NCBI GenBank assembly: GCA_945643635.1
Contig: CALZFC010000042.1
Span: forward strand, 2,352,501 to 2,416,500
Origin: Allodiplogaster sudhausi
Taxonomy: Eukaryota > Nematoda > Chromadorea > Rhabditida > Diplogasteridae
Length of the DNA: 64,000 nucleotides
Reading direction: 5' to 3'
The translations under genes and the position numbers were made by a program. Shown here piece by piece: positions 36,460 to 48,917 of this stretch. The number at the start of each line of letters is the position of its first letter. Positions within the stretch are counted from its first letter, which is position 1. The notes beneath the pieces are model-generated. The model saw only the letters and a list, made by a program, of their open reading frames with translations. It searched no databases and was not told where the DNA came from.

Positions 36460-37032
36460 CACTGCTCGCATCTTGCTAACAAGGCTATAAGCAAATGTCA
36501 CCCCATCATCCGCTCCCTCCGTTCCAAAAACAAGGACGCCCTTGTTTCCGCTTATACCCTGTATATTCGCCCTTTGCTCGAATCCTCCTCCATTGTCTTT
36601 TCTCCCCGGCTCAAGAAAGATATCCTTCGTCTAGAACGCATCCAGAACTATTTTACCCGTTTTATTTACCGCCGTTGTTTTGGTTACAGCAATCGCGCTG
36701 ATATTCCTAACCCTGCTACCCGTAACAAGGCTCTCTCCCTCCCATCTCTCTTATCTCGTAGACAACAATCTGATTTTACACTTGCGCGTCGTCTTGTATT
36801 TGGCCACAGGCGTATCTCTGATCGCGTTCCCCATTATTTCCATTTTCGTAACTCACGTACTCGCGGCCTTTCCTTCCTCCTTGCTTACCCGTCCACTCGC
36901 TCCTCCGTTCGTAACCATTCGTTTTTCATCAGATCCGCGAAAGCATTCAACAGCTTGGCCAAGCACTCATCTCCCTCCTCCCTCTCCTCCCCATCTGCGA
37001 CCCCATTACAACAGCCCATATATACTGTATGA
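36460..37032 (+). pseudogene. LINE ORF2, 3' part
   Basis: From CAC at 36460 the frame reads HCSHLANKAI, then LVSAYTLYIRPLLESSSIVF, DILRLERIQNYFTRFIYRR and LSLPSLLSRRQQSDFTLARR. These are the usual C-terminal blocks of CR1-like ORF2 proteins. It ends at TGA 37030-37032. Confidence 0.88.
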
Positions 37033-37136
37033 TGCTCATATATACTGTACTGTATCTTCTCATGTATACCATATCATGCATTGCTTTATCACTCATACAC
37101 ATACCTTCATTCATTAACACGTGGCAGCAGCACGTA

Positions 37137-37162
37137 AATAAATAAATCAATCAATCAATCAA
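37137..37162 (+). repeat. LINE 3' tail (AAAT)n(AATC)n
   Basis: Three AAAT-type units followed by four AATC units mark the probable 3' terminus of the LINE. Confidence 0.8.
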
Positions 37163-37361
37163 GTAAGAAGCACAATTTTCGTGTAGATGCTATAATTTCT
37201 GTAATTTTAAATTTTGAAGAAAGTACTAGGCGTACAAACATCAATAATAAACCACGTTTTTATCATAGATTAAAAAAAATATATTTTCGTTCCCTTCAGC
37301 TTATTTTGTGATGAAATGCAAATGTTTAAAATGTAGAGATATAGTGAGAGCGACTAATGTA

Positions 37362-37398
<37 letters not shown>

Positions 37399-37860
37399 GA
37401 TTGAGAGAGAGAGAGATAGAGAGAGAGAGAGAAAGAAAGAATATGAGTGAGATAGGTTGTATCACTTTAAAATAAGCATGGAATCTACAGAGGTTTATCA
37501 GATATTTTAATTGCATCAGATATTTTAATCGAATTTTTATTTTATCGAGATGAACGAAAACACGTTAATTGTAAGTAAATGAGACATTCGTTGGAATATT
37601 GCAGTACGCCATGGGATTCTATAACAATACCAGTAAGACGGTACCATTTTGTGAGAACCACTGAACATTCACAGACAAAGCATAACATCATACTCCTAAT
37701 GCAACGTGACCGTATGGCAAGAGAGGGCGAAGAAGTAGAAACGGTCAAGCACTTTCTTCTTTCATTGGTTTACATTATCACTTTAAGAAGACAAATGAAT
37801 TATGTTATTTTTTAAAGGTCTTAAAAGTGCCCATTGACACCAGATTTGAATGAATATCTC
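37163..37860. other. Spacer between LINE tail and the DEG/ENaC gene
   Basis: AT-rich DNA with one GA microsatellite (37362-37440). It probably contains the 3' UTR of the minus-strand channel gene. No other feature was recognised. Confidence 0.6.
37362..37440. repeat. (GA)n microsatellite
   Basis: GA run with occasional C/T interruptions. Confidence 0.9.
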
Positions 37861-40800
37861 CTATATTGCTGATGGCTTCAAAAGCGCGTTCCTAGTTCTT
37901 TTCTCGAAGAAGAAGACGATAGTCTCAGCAATGGTCAGCAATGTCGCCCCCACGTACAGGCCGATCGTTCCCCCGATTTCGGCTGCAATCAACGTCATCG
38001 TTACTTTATACGTATCTATGTACATACATATGTATGTGTATAGCTCCCTGTTACTAGGCTGAATATGTGATATTCAAAAAAAATTAAGCCTTGTGATAGG
38101 GATCTCTTCTCTGAGCGATGAAAAAGCTGGAAATGAAAGCTTGCTGACCCAAGAGTAAGAAGAGATTGTAAGACTTCTCCTGGACGATCGTCTCTTGCTT
38201 GAAGTGCGCGAAGTAGACCTTCACGAGCAGCAAATTCACTCTGAAACTTCGTTTTAGCAAAACCAAGCCGTAACTGTTTTCTGTGATGAACTAAATATTG
38301 TTGTTATTATGGCATTCGTTTTTAATGCCAGATTACAGCGTCAAAGGAGTGCACGCGACTCACTCGTCGTATTGAGAGCCCGGAGAGTAGGATTGCGCAA
38401 TGGACACTTGTCTCTGAACACGAGACATCCACTCAGCTCGAAGGAAGGAATTCTTCTGCAAGTTTCACCCTTTCGTCATCAACAGCCATGCTCTCAACGT
38501 GAATACAAGTGAATAAATAGCTCTTCAAAAGAGACTCTGAGGCTGAGCAGCTTGGGCGGCAGTTGCCGGAGGCAGTCGATGGTTTCGTTGATCTGCTCAA
38601 CAGAGGAGTTGGCGAGACTCGGTAGATCAAAGCCTGCGAGGAGTGCCTCCCTCGCAGCCAATACGCTCTCCACTCTGCTCACCAGCTCGTTTACCTTATT
38701 TTACCGTATTAGTATTTATTATATTTAAATTAGAATAGCATTTGTTGTCACAGTTGCCCTTCGTCACCAAATGTAAAGCCGATAACAAAACTGAGCGAAC
38801 GGACGGCTTCTATCATATCGACGTGGATAATTTTGCGCATCTTCAACAGCTCGATGATGTCTTGGCTGTCTTTGCCGCCATCTCTACAAATACAAAGCCA
38901 AGATGGAAATGTTTTTTCTTTCTTTCATTCCGTAGAAAGTGGTGGCCGAACCTGTAGAGACTCTCGAATTGCTTCACTGAAATGTCGTGGTTGTGCCACT
39001 GGAAGACTTTCGGCGTTTGCTGCCATCGAAGCTTCTAAAAACAATTTTTTTTTTATTTAAAAGGAAGAAGAAAAATCGTGAAGAGACTGGAGCTATGAAC
39101 TGACTTGGAGTTGGCTGATGAAGCGAGACGCGAGTTGTTCATAGGAAGAACTCACTTGCAAGTCATAGCTGGCAGCGACAACGCGGGCTGATTGGAGAAG
39201 AGAAAAGGTCGGCGACAACTCCTAAATCTCAAGCTTTAAAACAATTGAAATTCTCCCTCTATGAATGCAAATAAATAACAAATATTTCATCTTCTTAAAG
39301 AGAAATATAGGGTGAAATTGTGAAATTTCTACCTAATTCATTGTAAATGTTTGCACATAAATCCTTCAGCAATGAGTTTCTGCACCTCCTGACAGTGATC
39401 GATCATGTCTGTGATGTTTTCGCTTTGCGGCGTCTCCTTCACCTTCTGCAGACACTTTCGAGTGGCTCGAATCGCTTCGGAGACTAAAGGAAGCTTGCGG
39501 ATTGCAAGATAGCGGGTGATCGTTAAGGAGAAAGGTAAATGAATTCAAAGTGATAACTTCTTCTGATGATGATGTTACGAGCTGGCGATTCAATGGAGCG
39601 TATGCCGAAAGTAGAGTGGGGCCGAGCCAAGCCGCCCTCGATGTTATTCAAATCGAACAGGGCCATGTCAATCTCAATTCAAAATCATTTAAACATTCAT
39701 AATTTTTTAAATAGTAAGTAATTATAAGTGAACAAGCCATTTTGGGTATGTTCTCCTGCTCGGCGTCGGTGGTGGCTGGCTTCTCGGCTGAGATGGTGGG
39801 TGCGACGGGGATGGGCATCGCCGCTTCCGCGTCAGAAGCGCCAACCACGGCAGTCGCATTCAGGTGGAGAAGCTGAGAGACCGCCTTCATGTGCGGAGTC
39901 ATCACCAGATCCACGTAGCTGCCAGCAGGTTTTAAGATATATACTGCTTATTTCATTGTACATAGAACAAGATGTATAAAAAATATTTATTGTATTATGT
40001 GTGCATAAAAAGCTCAGATGAAGCTGACGATGTAATATGCTTCCACATTCGCTCGGTGCCATGCAGAAAATGAAGAGCACGATCGAGCGTTCGCACGCCT
40101 GTGACATGGTCTACCTTGCAATCGTATACTTCTCATACAAGCACGAACCTCCCTTCACGACGCAGGGCGCGGAGCTGCTCGCCTCAGATTGGACATTGAA
40201 TGATTCCAGCGACTGCTCCAGAAAGGCCTGCGAAACAAGTCATTCCTGATTGTTCAAAAATGAATCCAGCCGTACTTGAGCTTCCGCAGCGAGTGACTGG
40301 ACTGCTCGCACCAAGGGAATTCGGGCATTAGGAATGATGTTGAGAACTGGCTGAAAAGAGATGCAAGTATTGGAGTGAAAAGTGGTGAAGGGCACCATGA
40401 AGCCGGAGAGCCGCTTCTCCTTGTCGTCTTCCCAGTCGGAGCGGACCAGCGAAGCCACCTCAGTAGGCATCAGCTGGCCTCCGAAGACAACCGACGAGAA
40501 AGTCACGTCCTCCAATTTGAAAGTTCGGCATTCTTATGCAATGGATGTTGCAGAAATGAAAAAGAGTCCATTGACAGTAGAATATCCATCTCAAACCTGG
40601 CAGTCGTCAGGGCACTCATCCAACGAAACTGTCCATTCCCGGGTGTGCGACTGAAAGATCAAGTTTACAAATGTAAAATAAAAGGAGTTCTGGAGCGAGA
40701 ATATGGAAAACAAAAGCAAATTAAAAGCACCGTAATATTCTCAACGCATCCGAGTTCTTCGTTAAAGGTACAGTGTTTGAGCGGAGGCGATATCGAGGCC

Positions 40801-42408
40801 GTTCTGAGGCCGCCATCCTCTGACTCCTCAGGTTTCACATCACCCTGATTGTAGAGATGAGATAGGATTGATAAATGTGTTGGGTTACATCTCTATGATT
40901 ATTGTGAAGTGATGCTGAGATCGACCATGGTCTCTGTGGTTGTCTGCCTGGCGAGGATTCGTCTGTTGCGAGGCGAGTGAATCGGAATGCAACCACACGA
41001 CCGTTCTACTTCGTCGTTCATCTTTATTACGGTTTAATTAGCACTCTTAATTAATTGTGAGAACGAAAGAATGACCTTTGCCCACTGGCAAGCAGCCCGT
41101 GTGTATTCTCTCTCTGACATCGGCGGAATCTCTCGTCGGCCACAGTGGTTCGCGTGTCGTGTCAGCTGAAATTCATCACAATTTATTATTATTTATGATT
41201 CAAAATAATTTAATATCTTCACAAATGTGCAAGGAGTACGTGCAATGCGTGAAATGGAGTTTGACCTTTCTGATGTCGTTGATTGGAATGGAAAATGTCT
41301 TCCCAGCGTCGAGATGGATTCCCTCAGCAAAGTGAGCAGAGTGCGGAACACTCTCAACATGGGTCAAGGTCTCTTTGTCTCTGTAGTTTACTTTTCATTA
41401 TAACCTTATCGTAGACAGAAATGACGGCTCCAGGCTCCGTGACCATTCCAGGGATGATCTCATATGTCTCCAGATTTAGCAGAATTGTCAATGTTGTTTC
41501 GGGACCTGCGTAATGAACCTTTGTAATAATTGTCATCAGACGCTCGAAGTCTACCCGGTCTGCGAACAGTCATATTTGGAGCGACGGTGAAGCATCTTCC
41601 CTGAGGAGTGAAAACGGGTTTGATATCCTCCAGGCAAGAGCGGCCCTTGTCGTAGAAACAGCTGAGAATTCTTTCATATATAGCGTACATAGGATTTAAG
41701 ACGCACAAGAAATGCCTGAAATTACCCATCCCACCTGAGGAACAAGTCGTCGACGGTCTGCATGCTCCTCGCGTACACTTCACGTAAATCAATATTATCA
41801 TACTCTGAGAGATTACGGTAGACTGTCGTGTTGGGAGCGCCTTCCGCGTCGTGCAAGGAACACATTGTTCGAAGAAGAGCTGGACTCTGCTTCGCCACTT
41901 TAGACGCCCTTTAAGAAAGAGTTTAAATTGAATATGATCTTCCTTTTCCAATGCTCTAACTTGAGCTGCATTTTATTGCAGATGAGCAAAGAAGGGAAGG
42001 GCACTTCGGTCGGCGCGTCAAAGCTTCGAATCGTAGTGAGCGGATTGTAGATGAAGTAGTAGGAAATGCGGTCGCCCACCTGAGAGTCGATTTCTTTGTC
42101 AGCAAGAAGATATCAAACACACTTCAATAGAAAACAAAACCTGATAAAGAGTCAAACCGACGAAGAAGCAGAGGACACATGCCCAGGTCAGTCTGGAATT
42201 AGAAATAGTAAGTAGCAAAGTGGCAAATAGACTTGAATGAGAGAGAATTCTCGCACCTGAACCAGTCCTTGTACTTGGAATGAAGATAGCGGAAGCCGAG
42301 CATCGAAGTGTCGTCGGCGAAGCGGTCGAGAGAAGGCCGCAGCTGCGTCTGCTCGTCCGCCGCGACCTCTCCGCCCGGCACGAAACTCGCCGCCGCGTCC
42401 GCGTCCGC
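37861..42408 (-). CDS. DEG/ENaC (amiloride-sensitive) sodium channel family protein, 5' end incomplete
   Basis: DEG/ENaC subunits are two-helix, trimeric cation channels of the plasma membrane. The exon 42408-42257 (DRFADDTSMLGFRYLHSKYK) precedes TM1 (42195 down: LTWACVLCFFVGLTLYQ). The conserved post-TM1 block PFPSLLICNK follows (consensus FPAVTICN), then SAKSG-like ectodomain parts and ETYEIIPGMVTEPGAVISVY (about 41500-41415). The ectodomain continues for some 3 kb in many short exons, including FAEGIHLDAGKTFSIPINDI, SLDECPDDC and several helical, coiled-coil-like exons (39490-38500). The last exons give VNLLLVKVYFAHFKQETI and the pre-TM2/TM2 signature EIGGTIGLYVGATLLTIAE, ending ...KPSAI at TAG 37861-37863. 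The first recognised exon begins at a splice acceptor, so an upstream start exon is missing. The selectivity-filter position reads G-A-T, not the usual G/S-X-S. Confidence 0.9.
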
Positions 42409-43971
42409 CTTGCAAGGAAGGACGAGCTGTTTTAGCTACGATTTTATGCTCTTATGCATGTTACCTCTTTGAAAGTCTATCCCCATCTTGAAAAATATCT
42501 CCGAAAAAACAATAGCCTGTTTTTCAACTCCGAAAGCCCAACTAATAAACTAGTGCTATGATGTTATAAATTACCGAAGTTACCCGTCGTCTTCGAGGCA
42601 TTCTTATCGTGTGTGAAGAGCGTGGGTGGACGGCTTCGTGATGCTCTTTCCTATCTGCTTCGCTAGATGATTCTACGACGGTGAAAACTTCGAACTCCAA
42701 AAGACAAAATTATCTGATAAAAGTGGCATTGCATACATCCCTCATCTGACTGTAGTCTTTTTACTTGTTAACTTAATTTGTTTTGAAGAATTTCTTAAGG
42801 GAAGTATCCGATGAAAAAAATATTTTCTCTTGTTTTCACATTAGATCAAGTTTGCTTTAAAATATCTATTGGAGGTGGTCCTGCATTATGAAAATCAGTC
42901 TTTAGCCAGATATTTGCATTTCGTTTTTCGAAACTATAGGCAAAGTTTCCGTCGATGCACCCTGTGCGTCCTCAAAACCAAGCAAGGACAGCCAACGGGT
43001 GTGAAAAAGAGGCAGTCTCTGCCCATCCGGTCCAATTAGCACCCATTTTCACAAAGGAATGAGAGATAAAGACGTCAAAGAAAAGCGAGACAACTTGAGA
43101 GAAGTTGGATACACATGCCCTTCAAATTTGAAATTTTGCGGGCACTAACTTAACGCTCATCCGCTTAGGAGTATTAAATCGCTTGAAATGTCAATTCGTC
43201 AGATACGTTTTCCTTTCGTCGAATACTTCCGTTAATTGGAAAATAAGAAAAATTGGAAGAAGAATGCCTTGAGCAGCACTCGGAGAAGGCGTCCGACGCA
43301 CGCGGCGGCTGCCGCGGCAGAGGAACGAAGCGTGGCGACGGCAGAGGGGACAACCCACGCTGCAAAGAGAACGTGGTAGTACGAGCATTCAATGGAAAAG
43401 GAACACGAACTCGCAAAGGACCAAGGGATTAAGAAAGTGATGAATGGCTGGCTATGCGAAACACTCTTCCTCTAAGAAGGTGGCTTAAAGAAGGGCAATC
43501 AAATGACAAAAAGTAAATACACGCTCAAACCACAGTGGCCGAACCCTCTCACAGTCTGCTACATATTTTTAAGCAGCACTTGTCTGCATCTTCCTTTTAA
43601 TACTATAATTGCATTTTACACGAAAACTAGACGAAGGCTCAGACAATCTTCTGGTGCGAAGTATGCACTTCTTGGAATTTTTCAGTTTAACGAGCAATAT
43701 TTTCATTTGTACACTTATTGTTAGCTACGTGTTAAACATAGAGATGCATGCAGAAAACTAAGTGACAGCGCGATAAAGGGAGAGTGAGAGGAGAAAAAAG
43801 GGAAGGAAGAGAGGGAGGAGAATCAGCTTCGTCTTTCATTGCGTGTTGCACGAAAGGCAACCTGGCCGGATACATTTCAGCTTCTCCGGCAGAGCGGCCA
43901 ATCGGCCTGAGGGAATGGCAAGGAATGGACAGTTTGAAGAGGAAGGAGGGAATGTCCGAGAGGGTGAGGAG

Positions 43972-44030
43972 AGAGAAAGAGAGAGAGAGAGAGGGAGAGA
44001 GAGAGAGAGAGGGAGAGGGAAAGAAGAAAA
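43972..44030. repeat. (GA)n microsatellite
   Basis: Purine run of GA with GGGA units. Confidence 0.9.
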
Positions 44031-44684
44031 AGAGACATTTTGCTGTGCATTGCTCTCATCGTGAGGGCAAAAAAACTACGAACGGTGATGGCATACGAAC
44101 AAATAGAAGCCTTTGCCGCCAATGTGGCTGAGCCATGTCAACTGGACACTTCACTAGGCAAGACGTGACAATTATACACTTCTTTAAACAAAGCTCCAGA
44201 AAGTGGGCAACTTTGGATCCATCCACGAATTAAATAGATCCCGACTGAGACCGTGCAAAGAGCGGAGCGCGAGCTTTGATGCAGCGAATGGAAAAAAGTG
44301 AGAAAGAGGAGAGAACTTGGCATCCTCAATTGACCGAAGAGTATTGTGTACGAATAGACTGTTTATTCGGTAACTTTCATTTCCTCTTTCTCTCTCTCGA
44401 TTTTGGAATTTTCTCGGAAAATCGCTCTGTTTTCGCAATCCATCCTCCTAAAGTCTTTTTTCCTCTCTGTGTGTCGTAGAACATGATGCCCTTGTCGCCA
44501 TCTAACAACCTACGATCCGTTTCAATTCAGGAATGAAAGTGCCAGCCTAATTCATTGAAGGATGCGAAAAGCCGCGTGGTTGTGAAGTGATTGATCCGGA
44601 CAATTTTCAGTTGTCGTGGATGGAGATACATGGAGGACCAGCGAGAGCCAACAGTACAAGGCGTGAAAAGTTGATTGGGATGGA

Positions 44685-44795
44685 AGAGAGAGAGAGAGGG
44701 AGATTGAGAGAGAGAGAGAGAGAGGGAGAGAGGGAGAGAGAGAGAGGAGGGAGAGAGAAGAGAGAGCGAGAGAGAGAGAGAGAAGTGCAGATGTC
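44685..44795. repeat. (GA)n tract
   Basis: About 110 bases of GA/GGGA purine sequence. Confidence 0.9.
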
Positions 44796-44992
44796 TAGTG
44801 AATTGAGCCGACCGCAGGCGCACGTCGACACGGCTGAAGCAGACTGACGATTAGACAAATATTGCCGCATTTCCTTCTTTCTCCGAAGGTACTGGCTAAG
44901 AGATTGCCAGAGAAGAGAAGAATACAGGCATGAGAGTAAAGAGACTGGGAGAGAGCAGTAAGAGACAAGCAAATGGGGTGTGAGAGAGCAAG

Positions 44993-45016
44993 ACTGAGAG
45001 AGAGAGAAAGAGAGAA

Positions 45017-45053
<37 letters not shown>

Positions 45054-45147
45054 AGAAAGAGAGAGGAGAGAAAGAGGAGAGAGAGAGAGAGGAGAGAGAG
45101 TGAAGAGAGCGAGACTTAGAGAGAGAGAGAGGGAGAGAGGGAGAAAG
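44993..45147. repeat. (GA)n tract
   Basis: About 155 bases of GA/GAAA purine sequence with few interruptions. Confidence 0.9.
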
Positions 45148-46188
45148 AGAATGGGGAACCCTCCCATAAAAGTCACAGTAGGCTGTGTACCAGCACAAAG
45201 TCTACACAGATCCGCAGCAATAATCTTGAATGAAGAGGAAGTAATAACATTTGTAGAATTGCAGGGCCTGCCGAATCTGAATGAGACAATTGTCCACGGT
45301 ATTAAATATGTATGTTGGTCGTTTCATTGCACAGATGTGCCTAAACGTTAAGTTCGAATTTTCTCTGCTCTGCTTTCGTCTTCTCTTCATCCAATTTTCT
45401 CGCAAGCGATCGTGGGAATGGGATGGTTTAATGAACAAACTCGAGAAACACCATCAATCGCATTTATTTTGGTCGGAGTTTTTGTCTTCTCTTTCGTCAT
45501 ACAGAAATTTTAATTGAATGGTAAGGAGTGCTCATTACAGATAAGAAGCGCCTAAAGGACGGCAGCCTCCGCAGAGCATCTTTTCTTTCAGAGGAGAGTG
45601 GAGACTGAGAGAATGGCAGAAATAAAGAGAAGAAATGCCCGAGGCTCATGCCAGTCGGAGAGCGAGTGGCCAAGAAGATGCCATGAAGAACATGGGCGAG
45701 AGAGATAGAGTTGCAGATCGCCGGAATGGCAGAGAAGGAGAGCGGCTACCGAGAGAAGTTCCATTTCACTTAAAAGTGGGGTCATTATGCGAAATGTTTT
45801 AGATGAATTATGAAGGTAATAATTAAATTAGTGAAGTGCCTCTATAATTATTGCCTTGTTTGCTTGGAGAATTCTTTTTTAACTCTGCTTCTAAATAATG
45901 GCTTTTTAATCAATCAATAAATGAATATTTGTTTTGATTCCTTCGCATGAATGTTTTTTTTTCAATTCCTCCTAAGTAAGAGTGGAGTAAAAGGGTAACT
46001 ACAACGATAGAGAGTAGCAAGAAGAAGCAGAGTTAAGTGGAAAGGAGTCTTCGAGAGAGTGAGTGAAGAAGACAATGAACAAAGTGATGGATGAGAAATA
46101 AAGCAAGGAAAGTGGGGATAAGGAGCACTGGATGGTTTTTTTTTTCTTGAAAGCAAAGCGAAGAGAGTGAGAAAGAGGTAAGGGGAAC

Positions 46189-46189
<1 letters not shown>

Positions 46190-46227
<38 letters not shown>

Positions 46228-46350
46228 GAAACGAGAGAGAGAGAGAGCGAGAGAGAAGGGGAACGAGAGAGAAAGAGAGATGACTAGAGATTGAGTGAGA
46301 GAGAAGGAGAACGAGAGAGAAAGAGAGATGACTAGAGATTGAGTGAGAGA
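46190..46350. repeat. (GA)n tract with ~55-bp duplicated unit
   Basis: A GA run is followed by two copies of a block containing agagatgactagagattgag (about 46276 and 46325), a small direct duplication. Confidence 0.85.
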
Positions 46351-46502
46351 GGCGAGAGATGCAAAGGAGAGCAAGAAATACTGACGAGGGAGTGGAAGAA
46401 TAACCACGATGTGTCAGCTGCCCTCTGGCGCACAATCATTCTGCAAGAAGTCGAGCTGGCTGAGTACCCAATATCTTATCCAATCACAATTACGTTGTTC
46501 AT

Positions 46503-46610
46503 TCTACTTCTCTCTCACTCTCTCTCCCTCCTTCTTTCTCCCTCTCTCTCTCTTTCTCTCTCACTCTCTCTCTCCCTCCTTGTGTCTCTCTCTCTCTCTC
46601 TCTTACTTTC
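46503..46610. repeat. (CT)n tract
   Basis: Pyrimidine run of CT and CCCT units. It has the opposite polarity to the GA tract 150 bases upstream, so the pair could form an imperfect inverted structure. Confidence 0.85.
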
Positions 46611-48009
46611 TCACATCTCCAATGACGATATCAGATCACTGCATCTGTGAATATCATAAGATTGCTTCGCCTGCACGCACTTCTTGCTAGTTTACAACAA
46701 TCTCTTGAAGAAGTCGATGCAGAACCATTTTCCATTTTCTTTATTATATTAATTTTCGGTATTTTCCAACAGCGCTCGAATATATTGTCTTCCCAAGTCG
46801 TCTGGAATGCCTTCACTTTCAAAAGAATTCGTACGACTTCGTTTGTTTTCACCCTATTACTACGTCTTTGTCTTGGGCGCCAAGACCGATTGTCAGCCGT
46901 CATTTCAGAGATGGCAATAGGGATGGAGGGATAGGGATGGAGAAAGAAAGAGACAGACAGAGAGGAACATTGATAGAGCATGTTGGAAAAGATTGTAATT
47001 GAATGGAGAGGTACGGTAAGAAAGAGGGGGGAAGGTGAGGATGAATGATAAAGTGAAAGAAGTGGAACAGATAAATGAAATGAACTTTCACCATTCTATC
47101 TTAGGTGATCTTACAAGATGAAAAAGTGACATAGGAGAGAGAAAGAGAAAGAAAGTAGGGATAGATAAGATGTGTAGGAGAGTTCCTGGCTAGCTCTCCA
47201 AGTCGCAGAGCAACTTGAGATGAGTCGGGCTGCCTGGCTCATGAGCAGTAGCCACTCTCTTCTCATTCCTCTTCGTGGACTGTCGCCCACTCAAGCCTTA
47301 GGATTCCTTGTGCTATTAATCTACATCCCGGACTACCACTTAAATCTTTATTCAAGCTTCAAAAAATTTGAATTAAACAGTTTTATTTTTTTAGCCTTGA
47401 GGCTAAGAAGTATGAAGTGACTTGCACCTTTTCATGTTGCAAACAATTCCAGTGCTCTTCTTCGTTCTTTGTTGTCACGAGTTTGTTTTCGAAGGCAGCG
47501 AAACAAGAGAAATGGACCTCTTCAGTGACAAAACGTCAGATTCAGTCATGCAAACATAGTAATGCTTCTTCTCCTTCTTCCGCCTTCCACTATTCCTTTT
47601 CTTGTCCTCCAGAAACAACTTTTGAAGAGCTTTTGCATCACCCTCATTCATCTGTCCAATAGTTGCTTTTCAGGTGATTTGTGTTGATGCTACCTCGATA
47701 TACCTTGCCAGAGAATGTAGACGGGGCCTTTTTCTGTGGATATCTGCACTAGACTGTGTTATTAATCAAGCGTTAACTGGAGGAGGTCAAAGAGAAGTTG
47801 TAATAGAAGTGTACGGAAGAGGATGGTAGAATGGCCCGTTCCAGACAACAAGGGCGGCTCCTTCCTGTACTGGAATGTACAAGTTGATCAACTTTCTCTC
47901 TTTCTCTTCCCCTCTCATTGTCTTTTTACCTTTCTCACTGACCGTTCTCTTTCTTTCCCTTGATCAAATCAATTGATTTGGAATTTCTCGGGAAAAGAGT
48001 TGAAAGAAA

Positions 48010-48878
48010 ATGGTCAAGCGACTTGGCAAGGCCGAGGATTCCAATTCGAGAGCGTCAAAACTTCAGCAACAGGGCCAGAAGTTACTGGAAGATGGGATCG
48101 AGAAGGTTAGACAAATATGTTCTCATTTCGGATTAAGAAAATGAAATCATACAAAAGCAGCCTTATCTCCCTTTCCTTTTCATCGCCATGACGTATGAAT
48201 TCTCAAAATGTAAGCGCTTGAATCTCGCTGCCCTCACTCGTTGTCTCCCAATCTTCGTCCGCAACTTTTACACTTGATTCTTCGATAAGTCGTAGGGCTC
48301 CTTCATAGATTCACAATGCATGCTTCAAGCAGTTGTTTCTAAAGAGTCTTGGAAGAGTCAACACCTCCCCCCTCTGCTTCCCTCTTCTTGAATCATTGGC
48401 TATCTTCCCGATGCAAGGGCCTTACCACTTGTCATCTTTTTTTCTTGTGCATTAAGTTGCTCCTTCTCTGGCATCTCTACCTCTCATTCACTCTCTATCT
48501 CACTCTCACTTTCGAACTCGCTTTCTCCACACACACTTTCTCTCATTCTTAATCTCTCTCTTTATCTCGCTCTCTGTCTCTCTCTCTCTCTCTGAATGTG
48601 CTTCCACGAGGCATGCCTGGCTACATATTCTTCTTTTTGGCACGCGATATTCTCTGTCTCTTTAGCAACTTTCTGATTGAGATTGAGCTGTTCTTTCCCC
48701 ATCTCCCCCAATCTTCCTGAGGGAGATCTTCTGACCACTACTCGTTTTATGAGCGGCAGCTTTAAGTTGCTCGTAGTTCATTGCTAAAGAAAAATACTTC
48801 GTAGAATGGAAGCGACGAGACAGAGAGAGAGAGAGAGAGAGAGAGTGTGGATCTGTGCTGTCTCTCTCTCTCTCTCTC

Positions 48879-48917
<39 letters not shown>

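Larger units (their letters stand above)
36460..37162 (+). mobile_element. LINE 3' portion, resuming after the transposon
   Basis: Continues LINE ORF2 to a stop near 37030, followed by a short 3' UTR and a microsatellite-like 3' tail of AAAT and AATC units (37137-37162), a tail type common in CR1/L2-like elements. Confidence 0.9.
42409..48009. other. Gene-poor, microsatellite-rich region
   Basis: May contain the 5' exon and promoter of the DEG/ENaC gene (toward 42409-43500) and the aquaporin 5' region. No reliable gene was recognised. A GC-rich patch occurs at about 43265-43370. Multiple long GA/CT tracts are listed separately. Confidence 0.55.

Noticed and set aside
44607..45176. 189-residue minus-strand open frame
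   Set aside because: Generated by two GA tracts; low-complexity Ser-Leu, no motif.
45962..46435. Minus-strand open frame with Ser-Leu repeats
   Set aside because: Microsatellite-derived; no signal peptide or conserved block.
47220..47662. Two adjacent plus-strand open frames as a gene
   Set aside because: No splice-consistent joining, no recognisable domain; Ser/Phe-rich from pyrimidine-rich DNA.
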